NCBI GenBank assembly: GCA_020832455.1
Contig: JAFIEQ010000029.1
Span: 1 to 35,245 of the forward strand
Direction of reading: 5' to 3'
Length of the DNA stretch: 35,245 nt
From: Nitriliruptoraceae bacterium
Lineage (GTDB): Bacteria > Actinomycetota > Nitriliruptoria > Nitriliruptorales > Nitriliruptoraceae
The position numbers were made by a program, and so were the translations under genes. Shown here in pieces: positions 1-6,953 of this stretch. The notes under the pieces are model-generated. The model was given only the letters and a program-made list of their open reading frames with translations. It made no database searches and was not told the DNA's origin. Position 1 is the stretch's first letter. The number at the start of each line of letters is the position of its first letter.

Positions 1-51
<51 letters not shown>

Positions 52-144
52 ACGGCCGTGTCGGGCGTCGGTGGCGGGCATGGTGCGTTCGGTGGAGCGG
101 ACGACCCGTTTGGCACAACGAACGACGGCTGGTTCCCTGGGCGC

Positions 145-900
145 ATGACCGCTCCCCCTCCCGCTCCCACGCTGGACGCCCGCCGCAGCGCGCTGGCCGG
201 TGCCCGGACCATCGCTCCGGTGCTGCTCGGCATCGTGCCGTTCGGCCTGGTCGCCGGCGTCGCCGCCGTCGATGCCGGCTACGGGCTCGCGGAGGCGATG
301 GGCTTCTCCGTGGTCGTGTTCGCCGGTGCGTCGCAGCTCGCGGCACTCGAACTGCTCGGCAGTGACGCTCCGATCTGGGTCACGGTGATGACGGCGGTGG
401 TCATCAACCTGCGGATGACGATGTACTCCGCCTCGCTGGCGCCGTGGATGACCGATCAGCCCCTGGGGCGCCGGGTCGCGGTGGCCTACGTGTTGACCGA
501 CCAGACGTTCGCGTTCTCCGTCGCGCGCTACCAGGACCGGTCCAGCCCGGGCGTCGACCGGTTCGCGTTCTACCTCGGCATCGGCTTCGTGCTGTGGTCG
601 GTCTGGCAGGTGGCCACGGTGGTCGGGGTCTACGCCGGCGCCGCCGTCCCGGAGGCGGTCCCACTGGCGTTCGCCGTGCCGCTCGCGTTCCTCGCGATGC
701 TCATGCCGGCCATCTCCGACCGCCCGACGTTGGTCGCGGCACTGGTCGGCGCTGGGGTGTCGCTGGCCGGCGCAGGGCTGCCGGCGAACCTCGGTCTGAT
801 CACCGGGGCGGTCCTCGGCGTGCTCGCCGGGGTCGTGGTGTCGCGCCGTCGCCACCCGGGACGCGACGGGCACGCCACGTCCGAAGAGGCGCGGACATGA
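145..900 (+). CDS. azlC: AzlC family branched-chain amino acid exporter, large subunit
   Basis: This 251-residue hydrophobic protein should form the large subunit of an AzlCD-type exporter of branched-chain amino acids or their analogues in the cytoplasmic membrane. The sequence shows the AzlC pattern: an N-terminal segment RTIAPVLLGIVPFGLVAGVA, then GFSVVVFAGASQLAALELL, then the conserved stretch VVINLRMTMYSASLAPWM, followed by several membrane segments and a short basic C-terminus. An in-frame GTG at 58 would add 29 Gly-rich residues next to the poly-C artefact, so I prefer the ATG at 145, where similarity to the family begins. The stop overlaps the next start as ATGA, so the two subunits are translationally coupled. 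The substrate cannot be read from the sequence. The family assignment is firm. Confidence 0.9.
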   Translation: MTAPPPAPTLDARRSALAGARTIAPVLLGIVPFGLVAGVAAVDAGYGLAEAMGFSVVVFAGASQLAALELLGSDAPIWVTVMTAVVINLRMTMYSASLAPWMTDQPLGRRVAVAYVLTDQTFAFSVARYQDRSSPGVDRFAFYLGIGFVLWSVWQVATVVGVYAGAAVPEAVPLAFAVPLAFLAMLMPAISDRPTLVAALVGAGVSLAGAGLPANLGLITGAVLGVLAGVVVSRRRHPGRDGHATSEEART

Positions 901-1223
901 GCCCGACCGCGACCGTGTGGCTGGTCATCGTCATCTGTGGCGCGCTGACCTTCGCGATCCGTGCCAGCTTCGTGCTCGTCGCCGACCGCTTCGAGGGCCT
1001 GTCGAGCGAGACGATGGAGCTGTTGCGGATGATCCCCGCCGCCGCGATCGCGGCGCTGGTCGCACCGGCGGTGCTGCGTCCCGGCGGTGAGCTGGTCGTG
1101 TTCGGGCCCCGTCCGATCGCGGCGGCGCTGGCGTTGGCGGTCGCTGCGTGGACCCGCAGCATCCTGTGGACCATCGTGGTCGGACTCGTCGCCGTCACGG
1201 CGCTGGAGTGGGCGTTCGCCTAG
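897..1223 (+). CDS. azlD: AzlD family branched-chain amino acid exporter, small subunit
   Basis: This 108-residue protein has about four hydrophobic segments and the AzlD layout: an N-terminal membrane helix (WLVIVICGALTFAIRASFVL), an internal stretch with LLRMIPAAAIAALVAPAVL, and a final helix. AzlD is the small partner of AzlC, and the pair exports branched-chain amino acids. Its ATG lies inside the azlC stop (ATGA, 897-900), which fixes the start and implies coupled expression. Its own stop overlaps by four bases the end of the convergent MazG-like gene, so no terminator separates the two. Confidence 0.88.
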   Translation: MSPTATVWLVIVICGALTFAIRASFVLVADRFEGLSSETMELLRMIPAAAIAALVAPAVLRPGGELVVFGPRPIAAALALAVAAWTRSILWTIVVGLVAVTALEWAFA

Positions 1224-1612
1224 TCGGGGCGATCCATGGGGCCGTCCGTCGCCGGGTCCCTGGCCGGTGTCGGGGTCGCGACGCCCCGGGCGGACGCGGC
1301 GGGGAACCGCGCCAGGTTGCGGTCCATCTTCGCCTGCGCGGCCGCGATGAGGTCGACACCGAGCACGTCCGCGAGCCGGACGAGGTAGATGAGCACGTCG
1401 GCGAGCTCGTCGTGGACGTCGCCGGCCCGCTCGCCGTCCAGCACGCCGGCGGACTGCTCGGGCGTCAACCACTGGAAGATCTCCACCAGCTCGCCGACCT
1501 CGCCGCTGAGCGCCATCGCGAGGTTCTTGGGCGTGTGGAACGGCTCCCAGTCCCGGGCGTCGGCGAACGCCCGGACGGTGGCCTGCAGCTCGCGGATCGG
1601 GTCGGGTTCCAC
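1220..1612 (-). CDS. MazG-like nucleotide pyrophosphohydrolase
   Basis: This 130-residue protein belongs to the all-alpha NTP pyrophosphatase superfamily, in the small MazG-like group that includes dCTPase-type enzymes. They hydrolyse (d)NTPs to NMP and pyrophosphate and clean nucleotide pools. The metal-binding motifs are visible: GEVGELVEIFQW at about residues 36-47, supplying ExxE, and DELADVLIYLVRLAD at about residues 67-81, supplying the second ExxD helix. The WEPFHTPKNLAMAL segment before the first motif is typical of the group. The start is GTG with a GAGG five bases upstream. The last 25 residues (Pro/Thr/Asp-rich) lie beyond the fold. Substrate preference is not readable. A stand-alone gene with convergent neighbours suggests housekeeping use. 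Confidence 0.82.
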   Translation of the reverse strand: MEPDPIRELQATVRAFADARDWEPFHTPKNLAMALSGEVGELVEIFQWLTPEQSAGVLDGERAGDVHDELADVLIYLVRLADVLGVDLIAAAQAKMDRNLARFPAASARGVATPTPARDPATDGPMDRPD

Positions 1613-1726
1613 GCTGCCTCGACGGTGTGGTGTCGGGCGCCGGCGAGCGGCGTCCGGGGTCGGTGTCCGGGGTCGGTGTCCGCCCGCAGCATGCCCGACG
1701 CCGTGGCACGCTCGCTGCGAGTGGCG

Positions 1727-2365
1727 TCACTCGGGCGCCGTGAGCAGTCCCTCGGACACCTCCGTACCGGGATCGCAGACCCACGCGCGACCCTCGAGCC
1801 GGTCGAGCCGGTCCCACAGGTGACCCGACCGCCAGGTGTGCACGATCAGGCGCCCCTCGCGGGGCTCGATGAGCTCGACGGGAGGCTGCTGAGCCTCCAC
1901 CAACCGGTCACGCCAGAGGAGGCGAACGTCCAGATCGTCGAGGCCCGTCGGCAACAGGTCCCACAAGCCGCTGATCGGGACGGGCGCCTGCTGGAGCATC
2001 GTGTGTAGGCCGCTGGCGACGGCGGGGAACCGCGGGTCCCGGGTCGGGACGAACCGGGCTGCTGCCGTCGCGGCTCGCGGCGTCGCGATCAGCGGCGGGA
2101 TCCGATGGTCCCCGTCCGGGGAGTGCAGGACGGCGAGGAGCTCATCGACCTGCGGCGCGTCGCCGACGTCGCCGGGCCGTTGGAGCTCACCCTCGACGAG
2201 GCACGCCACGTACGACGCAGCGATCGCCCGGTCGACGGCGTCACGGGGGAGATCGTCCGGGAGCATCCCCCGTACCTGCCAGGCCCACACTGCGTCGTCA
2301 TCGAGCGCCTCGTCCAGGAAGAGGCCCCGGGCGCAACGCGCCCAGAACCGGTCATCGCGCCACAT
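1727..2365 (-). CDS. Hypothetical protein, possible partner or immunity protein
   Basis: I do not recognise the family of this 212-residue soluble protein. It is rich in Asp, Trp and Leu, has no signal peptide or membrane segment, and ends with HTWRSGHLWDRLDRLEGRAW followed by an acidic tail. Its ATG lies inside the last codons of the upstream gene (14-base overlap, 2352-2365), so the two are almost certainly translationally coupled. Because the upstream product has a toxin-like C-terminus, this gene sits where an immunity protein would be expected. That role is inferred from position only. No catalytic motif is evident. Confidence 0.6.
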   Translation of the reverse strand: MWRDDRFWARCARGLFLDEALDDDAVWAWQVRGMLPDDLPRDAVDRAIAASYVACLVEGELQRPGDVGDAPQVDELLAVLHSPDGDHRIPPLIATPRAATAAARFVPTRDPRFPAVASGLHTMLQQAPVPISGLWDLLPTGLDDLDVRLLWRDRLVEAQQPPVELIEPREGRLIVHTWRSGHLWDRLDRLEGRAWVCDPGTEVSEGLLTAPE

Positions 2366-2729
2366 GGATCTTCCCCACCCTCTCCCCGTTCACGACGAAC
2401 GGTGGATCGAAGTCGAGCGTCGGCCCGTGCCGTGACGAGTTGCGGACCCCGATCAACTGGCCGTCGCTCGCGCGGAAGAACCGACCGGGGTAGCCGGGGA
2501 GGTCGACCGGCTGCAGCCCGTGGGTCAGGCGATCCGCCAAGCGACGAAGGGTCGCCTCGTCACCGTAGGCGCGCACCGAGGATCGGCGTCCGGGTTCCAA
2601 CTGGAGCTCTCGGAGCGGCGTCAGTGATGGGCTCCCAGATGATGTGGTCCGGTCCGTGCGGCTTCCCTGCCGGAGTCGCCTGGCTGGTTGCGGCTGCTCG
2701 TTCCAGGCGCCCTGCCCGAGCCGGTGCAC
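2352..2729 (-). CDS. Small protein with polymorphic-toxin-like C-terminus, possibly frameshifted
   Basis: The convincing part is the last ~75 residues: a helix GDEATLRRLADRL, then PGRFFRASDGQLIGVRNSSR, GPTLDF and a final VGKIHVAR. The pattern 'R.SDG..iG.R.SS..G.PtiD...KIH' resembles the C-terminal tips of polymorphic and LXG-type toxins, recognised from memory and not searched. The first ~50 residues look non-native. Possible starts are ATG 2729 or GTG 2576. In the other frame, a run from ATG 2829 (overlapping the carrier stop as ATGA) to 2560 contains a protein-like segment (HGPDHIIWEPI). The gene may therefore be one frameshifted reading frame, or a truncated remnant. No secretion domain is present. 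The downstream 212-residue gene overlaps it by 14 bases. Confidence 0.4.
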   Translation of the reverse strand: MHRLGQGAWNEQPQPARRLRQGSRTDRTTSSGSPSLTPLRELQLEPGRRSSVRAYGDEATLRRLADRLTHGLQPVDLPGYPGRFFRASDGQLIGVRNSSRHGPTLDFDPPFVVNGERVGKIHVAR

Positions 2730-2825
2730 CCAGCTCGACCCATGCGTCGAGGTGGCCGCGGCCAGCAGCGCGCGCCGGTGGAGGAACGTGTTGGTCGCGG
2801 CACGTTCGACCCCGGCCCGGTCGGG

Positions 2826-3743
2826 TCATCGGCGGCCGACCTCGCGCCGCGCCAGGGCGTCGGCGACCAGTGGCGAGGTGACCATCTGCACGACCGCGTA
2901 GATCACCGCGGGCAGCGCCACCTCGGCAGGCAGTCCGCTGGCGAACACCACCACCGCGGCGATGGAGAACTCCTTCTTGCTGACCGTGAACAGCATCGCG
3001 GTGCGGTCCCGGCGGTCGGGGAGCAGCGGGCGTGCCGCCAGTGCCAGCCCGTAGCCGGCGAGGTTGAGCGCGAGCCCCACGGCCGCGAGCAGCACCATCG
3101 TGGCGGGCGCCGTGACGATGGCACCGGCGTTGGGCCCGATCACAGCCAGCAGCAGGGCCAGGTAGCTCAGCGCGCCGATGGCCGAGAGCGCCGGTTCGAT
3201 GCGTTCGACGGGCCGGGGTCGCCAGGTGCGGACGGCGACGCCGGCGACCGTGGGGGCCAGCACCGTCAGCGCCAACTCGCCGACCAGCGCGCCGATCGGG
3301 ACCTCGAGTTCGACGCCGGTGTAGGCCACGAACAGCAGCGGGACCAGTAGCGGTGCCAGGGCGGTGTTGACCGCGTTGAGGACCGTTGCGAGCGCCACGT
3401 TGCCGCGGCCGATCAGGACCAGCAGCGGTGAGGACACGTCGGTCGGCAGCACCCCGAGCAGGATCACGCCGAGCCACAGGGCGCCGGACCCGAACGCGAG
3501 CGTCGCGAGCCCGAACGCCACCAGGCCCATCGGCACGTAGACCAGCACGGTCGCCAGCGCCTGCACCCCCGGTCGCCGCAGCACCGCCCGGACCGCGTGC
3601 AGGTCGAAGGTCAGCGACACGGCGAACATCAGCAGCGCGAGCAACGGGGTCACCGCGCCGGACAGCGCCTGGCCGATGCGCGGCAGCAGCAGCCCGATCG
3701 CGCCCGTCGCGACCACCAGCACGAGCAGGTGGCGCTCGATCAC
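2826..3743 (-). CDS. Bile acid:sodium symporter family (BASS) carrier
   Basis: This integral membrane protein of about 305 residues has 9-10 hydrophobic segments and resembles BASS/SBF carriers, which usually import organic anions with sodium. Supporting features are the early TPLLALLMFAVSLTFDL segment, the polar break LGVLPTDVSSPLLVLIGRGN, and the late SKKEFSIAAVVVFASGLP segment, matching the two discontinuous helix crossings of the fold. I chose GTG 3743 because the first membrane helix begins there. The frame is open to ATG 3851, but the extra 36 residues are Arg/Pro-rich and no ribosome site precedes that ATG. If 3851 is used, the Zur-like palindrome at 3869-3883 lies 18 bases upstream and the gene could also be zinc-regulated. 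The substrate is unknown. Confidence 0.8.
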   Translation of the reverse strand: MIERHLLVLVVATGAIGLLLPRIGQALSGAVTPLLALLMFAVSLTFDLHAVRAVLRRPGVQALATVLVYVPMGLVAFGLATLAFGSGALWLGVILLGVLPTDVSSPLLVLIGRGNVALATVLNAVNTALAPLLVPLLFVAYTGVELEVPIGALVGELALTVLAPTVAGVAVRTWRPRPVERIEPALSAIGALSYLALLLAVIGPNAGAIVTAPATMVLLAAVGLALNLAGYGLALAARPLLPDRRDRTAMLFTVSKKEFSIAAVVVFASGLPAEVALPAVIYAVVQMVTSPLVADALARREVGRR

Positions 3744-3868
3744 CCGGAGCCGCTCGATCGTGCCACCTCGCCGTCGCAGGGTGCCTCCACGGCGCCCCGG
3801 GGCCGGCACGGTAGGCGGCGGGGACCGGGCGCGGGACGGCCCCGCCGACATGAACCAGGAATCGATAT

Positions 3869-3895
3869 GGGAACCGTTCTCAAGTCTGCTACGTT
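3869..3895 (+). promoter_or_regulatory. Putative Zur box with -10 element before the S14 operon
   Basis: GGGAACCGTTCTCAA at 3869-3883 is, on the minus strand, TTGAGAACGGTTCCC. It is nearly identical to the site at 5210-5225 (TTGAGAACTGTTCCGA). The core GAACnGTTC is palindromic. A TAnnnT -10 box (TACGTT, 3890-3895) follows, so a bound repressor would block the promoter of the two genes to the right. Both copies precede genes for zinc-free ribosomal proteins, which in other actinobacteria are repressed by Zur when zinc is available. No Zur gene lies in this window, so the regulator is inferred. Confidence 0.65.
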
Positions 3896-3934
3896 GGGTC
3901 GTGGATCGAGACGGACGACGGACGGAGACGGGCG

Positions 3935-4189
3935 GTGGCGACCGACGCGCTGCGTGGCGCCATCGCGACCGTCACCGCCTGGCTGGACGACGATCGGTCG
4001 CTCGCGCTGACCATCGCGGCGCAGCAGGTCGATGAGGACGCGATCGGCTTCCTGCACGCGATGGGCGGGCTCTGGACCGTCGTCGCGGACGTCGTCGCCG
4101 ATCCGCAGACCGACACGCCGGACGTCGCCGCCGTGATCCACCGGATCGCGCTCGGGGTCGCCCAGGCGGAACTCGAGGACCGGGCCTGA
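3935..4189 (+). CDS. Small hypothetical protein in the zinc-starvation operon
   Basis: This 84-residue acidic protein has no cysteine, signal peptide or obvious motif. It is predicted to be largely helical (AIATVTAWL, IGFLHAMGGLWTVVADVVA, VAAVIHRIALGVAQAELE). It starts with GTG about 33 bases after the predicted transcription start of the Zur-box promoter and ends 47 bases before the zinc-free S14 gene, so it should be co-transcribed with it. I do not recognise the family. The position suggests a role during zinc limitation, for example in ribosome remodelling or hibernation, but nothing in the sequence proves it. The lack of Cys fits a protein that must work without zinc. A chance open frame is possible but less likely given its length and placement. 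Confidence 0.6.
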   Translation: MATDALRGAIATVTAWLDDDRSLALTIAAQQVDEDAIGFLHAMGGLWTVVADVVADPQTDTPDVAAVIHRIALGVAQAELEDRA

Positions 4190-4236
4190 TCGGCGCGATC
4201 ACCCCCACCGACCCGACCACGACCGGAGCGACCGGC

Positions 4237-4542
4237 ATGGCCAAGAAGAGCAAGATCGTCCAGAACGAGCGCCGCAAGCGCACCGTCGCCCGCTACGCCG
4301 AACGCCGCAAGGCGCTGATCGCCATCACCAAGGATCCGTCGGCGACCCTCGACGAGAAGCGTGAGGCGCAGCGGGCCATCGCGAAGATGCCGCGGGACGC
4401 CTCGCCCACCCGGGTGCGCAGCCGGGGCGGGACCACCGGCCGTCCGCGCGGCGTGCTGACCCGCTTCGAACTCGATCGGATCGCGTTCCGGGAGAAGGCC
4501 CTCAACGGCGAGTTGCCCGGCATCCGCAAGGCGAGTTGGTGA
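4237..4542 (+). CDS. rpsN: 30S ribosomal protein S14, zinc-independent paralogue
   Basis: This 101-residue protein is S14 of the long, cysteine-free type. The N-terminus MAKKSKIVQNERRK and the C-terminal block TGRPRG-x-LTRFELDRIAFREKALNGELPG-x-RKASW are diagnostic. In zinc-binding S14 the loop before TGRPRG carries CxxC, whereas here it reads RSRGGTTGRPRG without cysteine. Such C-minus S14 replaces the zinc protein in the small subunit when zinc is scarce. The gene is downstream of a Zur-like site and a small unknown gene. It converges on rpmG/rpmB of the same type, which fits the altRP clusters known from mycobacteria and Streptomyces. Confidence 0.95.
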   Translation: MAKKSKIVQNERRKRTVARYAERRKALIAITKDPSATLDEKREAQRAIAKMPRDASPTRVRSRGGTTGRPRGVLTRFELDRIAFREKALNGELPGIRKASW

Positions 4543-4650
4543 GACCGCTCCGCTGCCGTGCGGCCGCAACGGGGACCTTCGAAGCGGGGGCGGTGCCCAA
4601 ACGGCCACCGAGCCTACCGTCCAGCGGGGGGACACAACACACATAACCAC

Positions 4651-4725
4651 CTGCCCCGCCCCCCCCCCGGGGGTGGGGGCCCCCCCGCCGCGCCCGGCCC
4701 CCCCCCCCCCGCCCCCGGCCCCCGG
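4651..4725. repeat. C/G-only low-complexity tract, probable artefact
   Basis: The interval between rpsN and rpmG contains C runs of up to 13 bases and blocks of G with almost no other bases. It looks like a misassembled or poorly resolved stretch rather than biology. No gene is visible between 4543 and 4725. Confidence 0.7.
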
Positions 4726-4749
4726 GGCTCCCACGTCACCGTGGGAGCC
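4726..4749. terminator. Stem-loop between convergent rpsN and rpmG
   Basis: A perfect 10-bp inverted repeat (GGCTCCCACG / CGTGGGAGCC) with a four-base TCAC loop lies nine bases past the rpmG stop. Placed between convergent transcription units, it can terminate both. There is no U-tract, which is common in high-GC actinobacteria. Confidence 0.65.
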
Positions 4750-4757
4750 GATCGTGC

Positions 4758-4925
4758 TCAACGCGTCTCGCGGAACAGCACGTGACGACGCAGCACGCGG
4801 TCGTACTTGCGGACCTCGAGCCGTTCGCGCTGGTTGAGCCGGTTCTTGCTGGTCGTGTACGACGTGCCGGTGCCCTCGGTCGAGCGCAGGGTCACCGTCA
4901 CGCGCTTGCCGTCCTTGCGCGCCAT
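4758..4925 (-). CDS. rpmG: 50S ribosomal protein L33, zinc-independent paralogue
   Basis: The 55-residue product begins [20 protein letters not shown] and has the L33 core [20 protein letters not shown] followed by HVLFRETR. Zinc-binding L33 carries two CxxC pairs; this version has no cysteine at all, marking it as the C-minus form made under zinc limitation. The start codon overlaps the rpmB stop as TGATG at 4923-4927, so translation is coupled to rpmB. The operon runs leftward from the shared Zur-box region at 5210-5225. Confidence 0.94.
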   Translation of the reverse strand: MARKDGKRVTVTLRSTEGTGTSYTTSKNRLNQRERLEVRKYDRVLRRHVLFRETR

Positions 4926-5164
4926 CAGACCTTCACCCCCCGGGCCCGGATCCGCGCGACCGCGGCCTCGATGCCGATCCGGTCGATCGTCTTGATGGCC
5001 TTGGTCGACAGGCGCAGGCGGACGTAGCGGTTCTCCGACGCCAGCCAGTAGCGCTTGGGCTGGACGTTGGGGTCGAACCGCCGCGACGAGCGGCGGTGCG
5101 AGTGGGACACCTGCTTGCCGAAGCGCGGCGCGGCTCCGGTCAGCATGCACGTGCGGTTGGACAT
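4925..5164 (-). CDS. rpmB: 50S ribosomal protein L28, zinc-independent paralogue
   Basis: This 79-residue protein carries the L28 signature: [20 protein letters not shown], then [12 protein letters not shown] and a C-terminal [13 protein letters not shown] block. The start ATG at 5164 gives [10 protein letters not shown]; only a single Cys is present (residue 6), so the CxxC zinc ribbon of the housekeeping form is absent. The gene is first in a leftward rpmB-rpmG operon and is divergent from the CobW-like gene. The 80 bases between the two starts contain the Zur-like palindrome, so one site can control both directions. A GGAG lies eight to nine bases before the start. Confidence 0.94.
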   Translation of the reverse strand: MSNRTCMLTGAAPRFGKQVSHSHRRSSRRFDPNVQPKRYWLASENRYVRLRLSTKAIKTIDRIGIEAAVARIRARGVKV

Positions 5165-5209
5165 GGCGGCTCCATCCTCGGGGACGGCAGACGGGTGTGG
5201 ATGCCCGTT

Positions 5210-5238
5210 TTGAGAACTGTTCCGAGACACGTTACCGT
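5210..5238 (+). promoter_or_regulatory. Putative Zur box overlapping a leaderless promoter
   Basis: The palindrome-containing site TTGAGAACTGTTCCGA spans 5210-5225. It covers a -35-like TTGAGA (5210-5215), and 17 bases later comes a TAnnnT -10 box, TACCGT (5233-5238). The expected start of transcription falls at about 5245, exactly the ATG of the CobW-like gene, which implies a leaderless mRNA. The site also lies 46 bases upstream of divergent rpmB. The second copy at 3869-3883 shares 13 of its 14 core bases. Confidence 0.68.
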
Positions 5239-5244
5239 ATCTCC

Positions 5245-6405
5245 ATGCGAACCCCCACCGTGACCATCCTGTCCTCCGTCGACCCGCTGCTGCGTGAGGC
5301 AGCGGTCGGCGCCGTCCGCGCCCAGCGCCCCGCGCTGGCGGTCATCCGCCACGAGCTCGCGACGGTGCCCATCGACTCGAGCGCCCACCGCGTGGTCGAC
5401 ATCGGCACGACCACCCTCGACACCCGACTCGAGGTCGACGCCAGCTGCTGCCTGTCGTGCCTCTTGCGCGAGGACACGATCGAAGCGCTCGGGGCGTGGC
5501 AGGCCCACGACGTGCTGCTGGTGCTCCCACCGTCCGTCGAGGCCGCCAGCGTGGCGCGCGGGCTCACCGAGTCCGGCGCGGCCCACATCGAGGCGATCGT
5601 CATGGCGGTGTCGAGCGCGGGCCTGCTCGACGCGCTGGTCGCGGATCGCCCCATCGCCGACATCGATGCCGTCGGGGACGACCCCCGTTCGATCGCGGAG
5701 ATCCTCGGCCGCGGCCTGGAGGTCGCGGACGTCGTGCTCGTCGACGACCGTGACCAGGAGGTCGTCCCGGCCCTGCCGGCCCTCGCCCCGCACGCCCTCA
5801 TCCTGCCGGTCACCGCGTCCGTGGACGACTGGATCGGGACCGCTCGCCACGACCCGGTCCGGCTCGCCGCCAGCCTGGAGCCGGGCGTGCCCCGTTCGCC
5901 CGCCGCCGTCGCCAGCGACCACCGGCCGTTGCAGCGGGTGGTCTGGCACCACCGCCGTCCCATCCACCCGGACCGGCTGGTCGCGGCGCTGGGGTCCGAC
6001 GCCCTGGCCGGCGTCGTGCGCGCCAGCGGCAGCCTGTGGGTCGCGACCCGGCCGGCGACCGCGATGAGCCTGGAGATCGCCGGATCGTGCTGCGAGCTCG
6101 GCGCGGTCGACGCCTGGATCGCCGCCGTCCCCGACTGGCCCCGGGTGGAGCCCACCCGGGCCGCGGTGGCACGCGAACGCTGGCACCCCTACTACGGCGA
6201 CCGTGCGCAGGACCTCGTGCTCATCATCGAGCGTGACGGGCTCGCTCCGGCGCTCGAGGAGCTCGATGCGTGTCTGCTCACCGACGAGGAACTCGCCGAA
6301 GGGGCGGACACCTGGGCGGCGCGCACCGATCCGTTCGTCGAGTGGCTCGGCGACGAGGAGGAGCTGCTGGCCGGCGCCGTCGGGCCCGAGGGGCCGGAGC
6401 GTTGA
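5245..6405 (+). CDS. CobW/YciC-like metal homeostasis protein lacking a P-loop
   Basis: The 386-residue product resembles the Zur-controlled CobW-family proteins of actinobacteria, such as the mycobacterial Rv0106 type. They are thought to help deliver metal during zinc starvation. Visible features are the N-terminal strand [19 protein letters not shown], the metal-binding segment [15 protein letters not shown] (the family CxCC-like position, about residue 72), and a C-terminal CobW_C-like domain with WVATRP, then [14 protein letters not shown], and a tail of acidic residues. The usual Walker A GxxGxGKT after the first strand is absent and replaced by SSVDPLLRE, so nucleotide binding by the canonical P-loop is unlikely. 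ATG 5245 is chosen because the promoter predicts transcription starting there. It heads an operon with rpmE. Confidence 0.85.
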   Translation: MRTPTVTILSSVDPLLREAAVGAVRAQRPALAVIRHELATVPIDSSAHRVVDIGTTTLDTRLEVDASCCLSCLLREDTIEALGAWQAHDVLLVLPPSVEAASVARGLTESGAAHIEAIVMAVSSAGLLDALVADRPIADIDAVGDDPRSIAEILGRGLEVADVVLVDDRDQEVVPALPALAPHALILPVTASVDDWIGTARHDPVRLAASLEPGVPRSPAAVASDHRPLQRVVWHHRRPIHPDRLVAALGSDALAGVVRASGSLWVATRPATAMSLEIAGSCCELGAVDAWIAAVPDWPRVEPTRAAVARERWHPYYGDRAQDLVLIIERDGLAPALEELDACLLTDEELAEGADTWAARTDPFVEWLGDEEELLAGAVGPEGPER

Positions 6406-6477
6406 CCACGGCCCGTGACGCTGCCCCGACGCGAGCCACCCGAGCCTGCGCCTGCATCACCGACCCAGGAGCCAGAC

Positions 6478-6723
6478 GTGAAGCGTGACATCCACCCGCC
6501 CTACCACCCGGTCGTCTTCCGCGACGCCGGTGCCGGGGTGTCCTTCCTCACCCGTTCCACCGCGACCAGCGACCAGACGGTCGAGTGGGAGGACGGTGCG
6601 ACCTACCCGGTGATCGACGTCGACATCTCCTCGGCGAGCCACCCGTTCTACACGGGCAAGCAGCTCATCATCGACACGGCGGGCCGGGTCGAGCGCTTCC
6701 GCCGCAAGTACAACCGGCCCTGA
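6478..6723 (+). CDS. rpmE2: 50S ribosomal protein L31 type B, zinc-independent
   Basis: This 81-residue protein is L31 type [16 protein letters not shown] at the N-terminus, then [18 protein letters not shown], and [12 protein letters not shown] with [11 protein letters not shown] at the end. The zinc-binding CxxC/CxC set of type A L31 is missing. The GTG at 6478 with AGGAG eight bases upstream gives the conserved start. It lies 72 bases after the CobW-like gene and most probably shares its Zur-controlled transcript. It completes a set of four zinc-free ribosomal proteins in 2.5 kb. Confidence 0.95.
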   Translation: MKRDIHPPYHPVVFRDAGAGVSFLTRSTATSDQTVEWEDGATYPVIDVDISSASHPFYTGKQLIIDTAGRVERFRRKYNRP

Positions 6724-6953
6724 GCGCCGGCGCCAGGCCCCCGGTCGTCATCGACCTGCCGGGGTCGGTCATGGCACGCGTGTGACCACGCCGCACGTCA
6801 CCACTGCTCGGGGCGCTCGGCCCTAGGGTCGTCGGTCGTGATGCCCGAGGATGACACCGGCGAGGCAGCACCGCTCGCCGCGGCGGCGCGGGGACGGCCC
6901 GACCGGTCCCCGACCTCGGGTGCGAGCGACGGTGGGGCAGACCAGGAGGCGCG

